Shown here: in pieces, positions 15,160 through 22,394 of the stretch
Numbering within the stretch: the stretch's first letter is position 1
Layout of the letters: each line of letters opens with the position of its first letter
From: a virus
Direction: 5' to 3' (one strand)
IMG/VR virus record: IMGVR_UViG_3300037184_000123
Coordinates: 1 to 44,537 of that record
DNA length: 44,537 bases
Made by a program: the position numbers and the translations under genes
Notes under the pieces: generated by a model
The model's database searches: none
What the model was told of the DNA's origin: nothing
Seen by the model: the letters and a program-made list of their open reading frames with translations, nothing else

Positions 15160-15735
15160 ATGTTTAATACTATTCCAGATCATGGTTTACCAGAAGGAGA
15201 AGCGTTCGGAATATCAGGATCTATCTTTAGATCAGATGTTGACGGTAGAACTTTCAGAAAGAATACTGATGATACAACAAATCGTGGATGGGTCGAAATT
15301 GACCCAACACCAACTACGACTGCTACACCTACGCCAACCGCGACGTTGATTATTCCATCTGCTACTCCAAGACCTACCCCGACACCGACACCGACACCAA
15401 CTCCTACTACTACCCCGACACCTACTCCGACACCAAGTGTAACACCTACGCCATCACCAACTCCGGGATTAACTCCAACAGCTACACCTACGCCCTCGCC
15501 AACATCGGTTACACCTACACCTACATTAACTCCAGCTCCAACTCCCTCGCCACTCTGTGGTAATTATCATCTTACTGGGAATCCTACGATTTATGTGACA
15601 TGGGTAAATTGTAATGGTTTACCTAACTATCTAAATCAAACTACGGCTGGTCCATGGGACGCTGGTATAATTTGTGCAAATATCGGAAGCGTTGAAGTGC
15701 ATGTTGGAAATGCTGTGATGGTTGGTTCGTGTTAA
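15160..15735 (+). CDS. Fibre-like protein with neck motif, Thr/Pro linker and C-terminal domain
   Basis: This 191-residue protein starts four bases after the previous stop. Residues 1-50 contain [15 protein letters not shown] and NRGWVEI, a neck-like motif seen in phage fibre proteins and again in the gene at 43870. Residues about 50-130 are Thr/Pro repeats. The last 60 residues (from LCGNYHLTG) are a small beta-rich domain with four Cys. Together with the gene at 13917 it reproduces the architecture of the gene at 12125, in two pieces. An open frame extends back to 15049 but would overlap the previous gene by 107 bases, so ATG 15160 is preferred. Confidence 0.7.
   Translation: MFNTIPDHGLPEGEAFGISGSIFRSDVDGRTFRKNTDDTTNRGWVEIDPTPTTTATPTPTATLIIPSATPRPTPTPTPTPTPTTTPTPTPTPSVTPTPSPTPGLTPTATPTPSPTSVTPTPTLTPAPTPSPLCGNYHLTGNPTIYVTWVNCNGLPNYLNQTTAGPWDAGIICANIGSVEVHVGNAVMVGSC
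15301..15552 (+). repeat. Degenerate tandem repeat encoding the second Thr/Pro linker
   Basis: The tract uses the same CCNACN-type six-base unit as 13337-13572, with many identical stretches such as CCTACTCCGACACC-like runs. The two tracts lie about 1.7 kb apart in direct orientation and could recombine. Confidence 0.85.
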
Positions 15736-15785
15736 ATTTCCAAAGTCGTTCATATATATGATAGTAACAACATTCATATATACCC

Positions 15786-17087
15786 ATGAAAAAGGATAAA
15801 ATTTTCATCCAGATCGCGGCATATCGTGATCCTCAGTTAGTAATAACAGTTAAAGATTGTATAGCACGCGCCAAACATCCTGAAAACCTCGTGTTTTGTA
15901 TCGCATGGCAACATGCCGAAAATGAAAGTATTGATGATATCAAATATTTTCCTAATGTAAAGATTATAGATATTCCATACTTACAAAGTCGTGGAGCATG
16001 TTGGGCGAGAAATCAGATTCAACAACGATTTGATGAAGAAGAATATACTCTTCAACTTGATTCTCATCATAGATTCGTTCAAGATTGGGATGAGATTGTT
16101 ATAGGAATGTATAATCAGTTGAAGACATTAGGATACGCTAAACCTCTTCTAACCGGATATATGCCTTCATTCGACCCAGAAAACGATCCAGCTGGCCGAG
16201 TTCAAACTCCATGGAAAATGGACTTCGATAGGTTTATTCCAGAAGGCGCTGTATTCTTTTTACCTGCTTCTATCGATGATTGGAAAACTCGTGATTGTCC
16301 GGTTCCATCACGCTTTTATTCAGCTCACTTTTGTTTTACAAGTGGACAATTTGTGAAGGAAGTTCCTCATGATCCAGAATATTATTTTCATGGAGAGGAG
16401 ATCTCCGTTGGCGTTCGTGCTTTCACACATGGATATGACTTATTTCATCCTCACCGTTTGGTAGTGTGGCATGAGTACACTCGTAAAGGCCGTAATAAAC
16501 ATTGGGACGATCACACCGGCCAGAAGAAGCGAGAATTGATAGATGGGAAAGATTGGGGTCAACGTAATGCTGAATGTCACAGACGCAATCGGTGCTTGTT
16601 CTCGATGGACGGAGAATCTTATGATTCGATCAATTGGGGTCCATATGGATTCGGAACAAAACGAACACTACGAGATTATGAAAAGTATTCTGGATTGAAT
16701 TTCGGTAGACGTGCTGTACAGAAACATACCACCGATAGGAAATATCCACCTAATCCGTGGTGGGAATATAAGACTGAACAGGAGTGGAATGAATCGTTTC
16801 TGGCGGTATTTAAACACTGTATTGATCTACAAGTAAGTCAATTTCCGGAAAACGATTATCAGTTCTGGTGTGTCTCGTTTGAAAAGGTAGATGGAACGGT
16901 TGTTTTCCGCAAAGACGTGGACGAGAAAGAATCTGCCAATCTATTGGCTTCTGCAAGGAACCCTAATGGAGATAAATACATTAAACTATGGAGAGAGTTT
17001 AATTGTGAGGGAAAACCCCATCACTGGGTAGTTTGGCCTTATAGTAAATCAAAAGGTTGGGGAGAGCGAATTGTTGGAAACCTATGA
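15786..17087 (+). CDS. Glycosyltransferase, GlcNAc-transferase (PF11397-like) family
   Basis: This 433-residue enzyme starts with IFIQIAAYRDPQL (residues 6-18), the hallmark of the family that includes the Skp1 hydroxyproline GlcNAc-transferase of Dictyostelium. It is followed by SRGACWARNQIQQ (68-80) and LQLDSHHRF, whose D92-S-H94 is the DxD-like metal and sugar-nucleotide site. The GT-A fold continues to about residue 270. The last 90 residues are a separate tail. The acceptor is unknown; the neighbouring Thr/Pro-rich adhesins are obvious candidates. Its stop overlaps the next start (ATGA at 17084). Confidence 0.85.
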   Translation: MKKDKIFIQIAAYRDPQLVITVKDCIARAKHPENLVFCIAWQHAENESIDDIKYFPNVKIIDIPYLQSRGACWARNQIQQRFDEEEYTLQLDSHHRFVQDWDEIVIGMYNQLKTLGYAKPLLTGYMPSFDPENDPAGRVQTPWKMDFDRFIPEGAVFFLPASIDDWKTRDCPVPSRFYSAHFCFTSGQFVKEVPHDPEYYFHGEEISVGVRAFTHGYDLFHPHRLVVWHEYTRKGRNKHWDDHTGQKKRELIDGKDWGQRNAECHRRNRCLFSMDGESYDSINWGPYGFGTKRTLRDYEKYSGLNFGRRAVQKHTTDRKYPPNPWWEYKTEQEWNESFLAVFKHCIDLQVSQFPENDYQFWCVSFEKVDGTVVFRKDVDEKESANLLASARNPNGDKYIKLWREFNCEGKPHHWVVWPYSKSKGWGERIVGNL

Positions 17088-17797
17088 AGTTCTGTTTTGC
17101 TACTTTCGTCTTTGGGGAAAAATACTATCCGGTAGTTAATCGTTTTATAGATGATATATCTAAATCCGAATTCAAGCCTACGCTAGTTGTCGTTACTGAT
17201 AAACTGGATATGATTCGTTTAGAGAGATTCGTCAAAGTTTTCGATATCAGATCACTCAATCCAAAGTATGTCGATTATGCGACTAATTACTATGGATTTG
17301 ATTTCTCCGTAGAGAGATATGCTATCCACGCTGCTCGTAAACTTGGTTATGAATGGATAGTATTAACTAATGCAGAAATGCGAGTTGATAGGGACTTCAA
17401 TGAAAGTTCAATTACAAACTGCTTCAAGGAAAATTCTATTCTTAGCCCGTCAGTGTTCAATTTCGAAGAACAAGTAACGTCTCCCAGTAAACTTGGACTG
17501 CGCTTGCTCGAATATGAAAAATACTTCGGTGTTCAAGTCGATAAGAAAAAATTGACTAATATGCCGGAAGACTGTATAGAATTTTTTCATATGTCTCCAT
17601 CTAGATACGATGCATTTCTTGTTGACTGGGATCGATGTATTTGTTATAAATATAGTAAACCGCTCTCCAACGTTCCTATAGGAAATATAGATGAGATATG
17701 TTTCTGCGCAGTGAAAAATGGAATAGACATCGGAAATAACGTTGACAAGTCTTGTAGAGTTATTCATGCTCAACATGATAGATGGTACGCGAAATAA
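17084..17797 (+). CDS. Putative GT-A type glycosyltransferase
   Basis: This 237-residue protein starts at the ATG overlapping the previous stop. Its first residues (FCFATFVFGEKYYPVVNRFI) and a following VVVTDKLD fit the nucleotide-binding start of GT-A enzymes. YEWIVLTNAEMRVDRDF (about residues 87-103) sits where the DxD region is expected, although no clear DxD is present. Its position between two better-supported glycosyltransferases strengthens the call. The gene ends two bases before the next start, so the three genes form one operon. The donor and acceptor cannot be told. Confidence 0.6.
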   Translation: MKFCFATFVFGEKYYPVVNRFIDDISKSEFKPTLVVVTDKLDMIRLERFVKVFDIRSLNPKYVDYATNYYGFDFSVERYAIHAARKLGYEWIVLTNAEMRVDRDFNESSITNCFKENSILSPSVFNFEEQVTSPSKLGLRLLEYEKYFGVQVDKKKLTNMPEDCIEFFHMSPSRYDAFLVDWDRCICYKYSKPLSNVPIGNIDEICFCAVKNGIDIGNNVDKSCRVIHAQHDRWYAK

Positions 17798-17798
17798 T

Positions 17799-19496
17799 AT
17801 GAGTACAACACTAGTAACAGCTCTTTTTGATTTAAAACGAGGGGAAATGAACACCAGTTTTAATAGACCGTTTTCTATCTACATAGACAATTTTGAAAAA
17901 TTACTGTCGGCATGCAAATCCATTCCTATGCTTGTTTATATAGAGTCTTACCTCGAACAAACGGTAAAGGACGCAAGAAGAGGATCTGTAGGGACCGATA
18001 TCAGAATTAGAGGAAAAGAGGACATTCTTACGTGGTTTCCATTTTATGATGATGTTAAAAAAATAAGAACTAATCCGAAGTGGTTCGGTCAAGCCGGATG
18101 GCTTTCTGATTCTACACAAGCTAAATTGGATATGTACAATCCTCTTGTAATGAGCAAGATGTTTATGTTACATGATGCGATATGTTATAATCCATTTGAT
18201 ACCGAGAATTATTGTTGGATTGATGCAGGACTGACTCAAACAGTTCATCCCGGTTACTTTAGTCACGACATGGTAATAGAAAAAATGGAACCATTGCTCA
18301 AGAAACTTCTTTTTGTATGTTATCCGTATATTGGAGCCAATGAAATTCATGGATTTGTGCGGGATGAGATGCATCGACTGGCTGGAGTAAAGTATGTTGA
18401 TCGAGTCGCTCGCGGAGGATTCTTTGGTGGCAATAAAGATATTATCAAAGAAGTGAATGGAACGTATTATGGTCTTCTTCAAGATACATTAAGTCGTGGT
18501 TTCATGGGGACCGAAGAAAGTATATTTACTTTATTGACTTATCAGATGGCAGAAAAGATAAATGTTGAAATGATCGATGGTAATGGCCTAATGAGCACAT
18601 TTTTTGAACGAGTAAAGAAGATGCCTATACCAAAGAACGAGACGATCATATTAAAAGATAGTGTGTCAGCGAACGTAGAGTATTATCAATCTGAGGAAGA
18701 AGTCGAGATGAATAAGAAGGGGACGGGAACAAATTTATACGTTGTGACGTTTAATTCGCCTCCCCAACTCCAACTACTGTTTGATTCGGTAGAAGCGTCC
18801 AATCCAGAATTACTGAAGGTAAAGGGAAGATTTTTGATCGATAATAGCACCGATACATCGACTATTCCTGATTATGATGCAATAGCTTCCAAATACGGGT
18901 TTAAAGTGATTAGAATGGGTAATGTGGGCATCTGTGGAGCAAGACAGTGGGCTGCACAACATTTCCATGAAAGCGATTCCAAATATATTGTGTGGTTCGA
19001 GGATGATATGTTGATGGTAAAAGATAAATCGGAGCATTGTAAAAATGGATTAAATATGCACGTTGATAATTGGTTGGACAAGTGTATCAAGATCGTAGAA
19101 AAGGAAAAACTTGATTTTTTGAAAATTTCTTTCTCCGAATTTTTTGGTGATCATCATAAGCAATGGGCATGGCATAACGTGCCGGAAAATATAAGAAAGA
19201 AATATTTTCCGGATGGAACGTGTAGAATGAAGTGGAAAGAGTCAGGATGTATCGATGGACTTAGTTATCTGATCGGAGAAGTCTATTATTCAAATTGGCC
19301 TAGTGTTATGACAAAGGCCGGAAATTATAAAGTATTTTTAGAAACTAAATTCGCTTCTCCGTTTGAACAAACTATCATGAGTCAAGCATTCCAAACAATG
19401 AAAAAAGGTAGGCTTCGGAGTGGGGTATTGATGTCATCGCTCGTGAATCATAATAGAGTCTATCACTACAAAAGAGAGATTCGTAAAGAGTGTTGA
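17799..19496 (+). CDS. Two-domain glycosyltransferase: HtrL/YibB-like plus GT2-like
   Basis: This 565-residue protein is a fusion. Residues 1 to about 290 match the HtrL/YibB family pattern: TLVTALFDLKRGE at the start, YNPLVMSKMFMLHDA and CWIDAGL (near residue 139), then FFGGNKDII (near 207) and a later EES. Residues about 310-565 look like a GT-A/GT2 transferase: LYVVTFNSPPQLQLLF, RFLIDNST, NVGICGARQWA and WFEDDM with the metal-binding acidic cluster near residue 400. ATG 17799 is used because the longer frame from 17742 overlaps the previous gene. A two-active-site enzyme could add two sugars in succession. Confidence 0.75.
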   Translation: MSTTLVTALFDLKRGEMNTSFNRPFSIYIDNFEKLLSACKSIPMLVYIESYLEQTVKDARRGSVGTDIRIRGKEDILTWFPFYDDVKKIRTNPKWFGQAGWLSDSTQAKLDMYNPLVMSKMFMLHDAICYNPFDTENYCWIDAGLTQTVHPGYFSHDMVIEKMEPLLKKLLFVCYPYIGANEIHGFVRDEMHRLAGVKYVDRVARGGFFGGNKDIIKEVNGTYYGLLQDTLSRGFMGTEESIFTLLTYQMAEKINVEMIDGNGLMSTFFERVKKMPIPKNETIILKDSVSANVEYYQSEEEVEMNKKGTGTNLYVVTFNSPPQLQLLFDSVEASNPELLKVKGRFLIDNSTDTSTIPDYDAIASKYGFKVIRMGNVGICGARQWAAQHFHESDSKYIVWFEDDMLMVKDKSEHCKNGLNMHVDNWLDKCIKIVEKEKLDFLKISFSEFFGDHHKQWAWHNVPENIRKKYFPDGTCRMKWKESGCIDGLSYLIGEVYYSNWPSVMTKAGNYKVFLETKFASPFEQTIMSQAFQTMKKGRLRSGVLMSSLVNHNRVYHYKREIRKEC

Positions 19497-19504
19497 TTTT
19501 GTGG

Positions 19505-19510
19505 TTGACA
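19505..19510 (+). promoter_or_regulatory. TTGACA box, putative promoter element
   Basis: TTGACA in the 43-base gap after the glycosyltransferase operon lies 29 bases before ATG 19540. At 17-base spacing the -10 position reads TAGCGT, a weak match. Confidence 0.4.
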
Positions 19511-19539
19511 AAATTAGCTTCTCGCCGTAGCGTGTGAGA

Positions 19540-19989
19540 ATGCAAGATCTATTACCAAGCGAATTGAAGTACCGGCTACCGGAGGCCGTTCGAGAAGAAA
19601 TACAAGGATTAGCGGATATTGGGTGGACATTTACAAAGGATTACTGGGAATCTGGTCATAATGGAGATCCATATAATGACGTGAAATTTCAAAGTCCAGC
19701 AATGTCAAAAGCTGCTTCGATTGGGGAATATGATTGGAATACACGTATTACTAAGAAGGAGTTATTAGAGAGAGAAGCGGAATCGGTTGCATGTAGCTGG
19801 TTGGTATTATTGAAGCATGACTTGGATGTTTTTAGTCCAGCTACTAAAAAATTAAAATCTTATTTTTTGAAAAGAAAAAGTTGTGACTTTAAAGAATTGA
19901 AGAATAGTCAACCTACTGTGATTGTCAAAATATCTCCGAAGATAAAAAGTAAACCAAACAAGGTAAGAGTAACCGTTGAAATATTGTAA
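19540..19989 (+). CDS. Hypothetical protein
   Basis: This 149-residue protein is not recognised. The N-terminal part is acidic and helical. A central stretch has several Trp residues (GWTFTKDYW, YDWNT), and the C-terminal third is basic (KKLKSYFLKRKSCDFK, then a Lys- and Val-rich end). ATG 19540 is preferred; a GTG two codons earlier at 19534 is also possible. It follows a TTGACA box and lies three bases before the HD-domain gene, so the two may be one unit. An RNA- or DNA-binding role is possible from charge only. Confidence 0.55.
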   Translation: MQDLLPSELKYRLPEAVREEIQGLADIGWTFTKDYWESGHNGDPYNDVKFQSPAMSKAASIGEYDWNTRITKKELLEREAESVACSWLVLLKHDLDVFSPATKKLKSYFLKRKSCDFKELKNSQPTVIVKISPKIKSKPNKVRVTVEIL

Positions 19990-19992
19990 TTT

Positions 19993-20667
19993 ATGGAAAA
20001 AACACAAAAACTAAATACTGGTGCAAATATGACCGAGGTTCAGCTTCGGGAAAACTATGATTATTTCATAGATTTCTTGAGAAAGAACTTTAAGGGGGAG
20101 CGTTTGGAAAAACTTCTAAACTTATATTCCGAAAATCGGTATGGAATCCAACTAACCACAGCTCCCGCTAGTGGTAAAGCAAGTTTTCATTATGCTTTTC
20201 CGGGTGGTTATCTATTACATGTTATGAACGTTGAAAAGGTAAGTCGTGGTATTCAGAAAGTATTTCAGGTTTGTGAAGGCACGGTCGATTACACTGAAGA
20301 AGAACGTATCTTTGCTGCATTAAATCATGATCTCGGAAAATTGGGAGATGAAGAATTTGGTCCTTATTATCTTCCACAAACAGATGAATGGCGACAACGA
20401 AAACTTGGTGAAATATATGCTCATAATAATGATTCTCCACCATGGGACGTTACTGACCGGGCACTTTACATTCTACAGAAAGAAGGTATTCTTCTGACAT
20501 GGAAGGAAACGCTCGCAATTAAATTATCAGATGGAATGTTTGAAGAAAAAAACATAAAATATTACAAGGCTTTCGATGGACTTAAAACTCGTCTTCCAGA
20601 AATGATTCATTGGGCCGATTGGATGTCAGCTAGAATAGAGAAAAGTCAATGGGAAAAGTTGCAATAA
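19993..20667 (+). CDS. HD-domain phosphohydrolase
   Basis: This 224-residue protein has the metal-binding pattern of HD hydrolases: His in GGYLLHV (H76), the HD pair in NHDLGKLGD (H112-D113), a further His around residue 144 (YAHNNDSPP) and the closing Asp in HWADWMS (near residue 209). Such enzymes cleave phosphate esters or nucleotides; the substrate is not visible here. The gene has no strong ribosome binding site and is followed by a leader-like region with several hairpins and a terminator. Confidence 0.8.
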   Translation: MEKTQKLNTGANMTEVQLRENYDYFIDFLRKNFKGERLEKLLNLYSENRYGIQLTTAPASGKASFHYAFPGGYLLHVMNVEKVSRGIQKVFQVCEGTVDYTEEERIFAALNHDLGKLGDEEFGPYYLPQTDEWRQRKLGEIYAHNNDSPPWDVTDRALYILQKEGILLTWKETLAIKLSDGMFEEKNIKYYKAFDGLKTRLPEMIHWADWMSARIEKSQWEKLQ

Positions 20668-20675
20668 TTTAGGTT

Positions 20676-20752
20676 CGTCTCCTGAGAAAGACGATGGTGG
20701 AGGGTTGCATTCGTTCCACCCCTAAGCAACCCCGAGCAATCGGGGTTGTTTT
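20676..20752 (+). terminator. Terminator with GCAA tetraloop and competing upstream hairpins
   Basis: The terminator stem CAACCCCGA (20727-20735) pairs with TCGGGGTTG (20740-20748) around a GCAA loop and is followed by TTTT. Upstream, CGTCT/AGACG (20676-20693) and GGTGGA/TCCACC (20696-20720) can form hairpins. GGGTTGC (20702-20708) can pair with GCAACCC (20726-20732), which would break the terminator. The gene at 19993 ends before it. Confidence 0.75.
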
Positions 20753-20767
20753 ATTGTATGGAGCTGA

Positions 20768-20775
20768 TATTTATA
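20768..20775 (+). promoter_or_regulatory. Candidate late promoter element TATTTATA
   Basis: TATTTATA lies after the terminator and five bases before ATG 20781. Confidence 0.5.
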
Positions 20776-20780
20776 AAGAC

Positions 20781-21377
20781 ATGAAGTTAAAGGATATAAT
20801 AACAGAGATAACTGGCCAACCATCTAATACGTTCCAGATGTATCGTGGTGGACAACGTTGGACACGAATACCAACGGAGATAATTGGTAGTAAAAAAGGT
20901 AGGTATGAGGCAGGTATCGGAATTTATACAACAAATAGCTATAATACAGCACGTCGTTACGCAGGAGGTTCTAGAGTTGTTCAGCTTGTAACAGTAGATA
21001 ATAATTTTAAAGATTTAAATAAAGTGGATATATCAGTTACGGAACTAATTGATTTCGTTAAAAAGACATCTAGAATGAGAAACAAAAACTGTATTATAGA
21101 TGATATAATGAATTATTCTAATAGGGTGAAGAAATCTATTATTCCACTTGAAACACTGAATAACTTAATCGTTAACTATGAAGCAGGAGCCGGGAGTGTG
21201 GGTGTTGATGTGTCTAATTTTTTTGTAAGTAAAGGAGTGGATGCTAATATTGTGCAACAATATGGCCAAGAATTTTGGTTAGTTGTATTCAATCCAAAGA
21301 TCATAAGGGCAGTATCCGTCGTTGATCCGAAAAAGGTTGACAGTGATTTTGAATTCGTGTTACCCCAGATAAAATAA
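20781..21377 (+). CDS. Putative ADP-ribosyltransferase-like protein
   Basis: This 198-residue protein has features seen in ADP-ribosyltransferase folds: an early Arg in MYRGGQRW (residues 19-26), then GIGIYTTNSYNTARRYAGG (about 44-62), which has the strand-turn-helix shape of the second ART motif, and VVQLVTVDN after it. A third conserved acidic residue would be expected near the C terminus; candidates such as YGQEFWLVVF (about residue 160) exist but I cannot prove it. The frame can be read from 20694, but that runs through the terminator. If real, it would modify a host protein, as phage Alt and Mod do. Confidence 0.4.
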   Translation: MKLKDIITEITGQPSNTFQMYRGGQRWTRIPTEIIGSKKGRYEAGIGIYTTNSYNTARRYAGGSRVVQLVTVDNNFKDLNKVDISVTELIDFVKKTSRMRNKNCIIDDIMNYSNRVKKSIIPLETLNNLIVNYEAGAGSVGVDVSNFFVSKGVDANIVQQYGQEFWLVVFNPKIIRAVSVVDPKKVDSDFEFVLPQIK

Positions 21378-21436
21378 AGTTTTGATATTTGTGATTTTTC
21401 AGACGTTTTTTCTAAGACGGCTATATGTATTGTATT

Positions 21437-21580
21437 ATGGGAAGAAAATTAACATACATTACACCGGAGGAACAGAAGAATGCAAGAAAACTTAGAAACA
21501 AGCGATTCTATGACAAACATAGAGATGAACTCAACAGGAAGTCTATGCAACGATATTGGAAAAAAATTAGAAAAAAATAA
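21437..21580 (+). pseudogene. N-terminal fragment of a homing endonuclease, in a different frame
   Basis: The 47-residue frame starts at ATG 21437 (MGRKLTYITPEEQKNARK) and is highly basic (RNKRFYDKHRDELNRK, MQRYWKKIRKK). It stops in a run of seven A just before the GIY-YIG domain opens in another frame. Removing one A from 21571-21577 would join it to NNISTGIIYKAI, giving a protein with a basic N-terminal region and a GIY-YIG domain. It may be a true separate small gene, a frameshifted start, or an assembly error in a homopolymer. Confidence 0.45.
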
Positions 21581-22394
21581 TATAAGTACTGGAATTATTT
21601 ACAAAGCTATCTGTTTGGTAAATAATAAAATTTATATTGGTGTTACATCTCGAAAATTGAATGTGCGAATCAATGAACATGTTAAATCGTCGAAAAAAGA
21701 TCCAAAATTCTTGTTTAATAGAGCTATAAAAAAATATGGAAAAGAAAAATTTATATTTAGTGAAATTGATGCATATAATACAATAGAGGAGAGAGACAAC
21801 AAAGAAATAGAATACATAGCAGAATATAATTCATTTTATTTAACTGGACATGGGTATAATATGACGTTAGGTGGAGATGGGAGCACTGGCCACGTAAAAT
21901 CTCCAGAAGCTATAGAGAAAATTAGGCAGGCAAGAGCCAAACAAATATTTAGTCCAGAAACACGAGCACTCTGGTCAAAAAATAGAACAGGAAGAAAACT
22001 AACGATAGAACAACGTAAGTATATGTCGAAAAGGATGATTGAAACTGGATGTCATAAAAAAACCGATGAACACAAACAGAAGCTGCGAAAAGCCAGTTCG
22101 GGTAGAATATATTCCCCGGAAACATGTTTAAAAAAATCACGGAGTATGATGGGAAAAAACAAGAAAGTAATTTCCCAAGATAATATGGATTTGATACAAT
22201 GTTTATATAGAGATATGGGACTACATAAAGTTCGTTCAGAATTAGTCAATAGAGGTATATTTATAAGTCCGGGTAGAATAAAAAGAAATTTACAGTCAAT
22301 TAACATGTATAGAACTCCAATCGAAGCAAAATTAAGAATGATTTCATCGATGACTGGACGAAAAAGAGGAAAGTATAAAAAACATGCTACTTAA
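21480..22394 (+). CDS. GIY-YIG homing endonuclease with NUMOD3-like tail
   Basis: The 304-residue reading contains the GIY-YIG nuclease core: GIIYKA (residues 38-43), KIYIGVTSRKL (50-60), an Arg-containing INEH segment and the catalytic Glu around residues 109-111 (NKEIEYIAEYN), then YNMTLGGDG. The tail has repeated NUMOD3-like units (SPEAIEKIRQAR, SPETRALWSKNRTGRK, SPETCLKKSRSMMGKN) and a helix-turn-helix-like end (HKVRSELVNRGIFISPGRIK). The first 36 residues overlap the basic fragment in another frame and are probably not native. It lies between unrelated genes and its last codons overlap the next start, typical for a mobile free-standing endonuclease. Confidence 0.85.
   Translation: MQENLETSDSMTNIEMNSTGSLCNDIGKKLEKNNISTGIIYKAICLVNNKIYIGVTSRKLNVRINEHVKSSKKDPKFLFNRAIKKYGKEKFIFSEIDAYNTIEERDNKEIEYIAEYNSFYLTGHGYNMTLGGDGSTGHVKSPEAIEKIRQARAKQIFSPETRALWSKNRTGRKLTIEQRKYMSKRMIETGCHKKTDEHKQKLRKASSGRIYSPETCLKKSRSMMGKNKKVISQDNMDLIQCLYRDMGLHKVRSELVNRGIFISPGRIKRNLQSINMYRTPIEAKLRMISSMTGRKRGKYKKHAT

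Noticed and set aside
13337-15552. Repeat tracts considered as CRISPR arrays or microsatellites
   Set aside because: They are degenerate six-base coding repeats inside open frames, with no unique spacers.
21437-21600. Programmed -1 frameshift to join the endonuclease frames
   Set aside because: The frames would need a +1 change (or one A removed), and no standard -1 slippery heptamer lies at the right place; an indel is the simpler reading.
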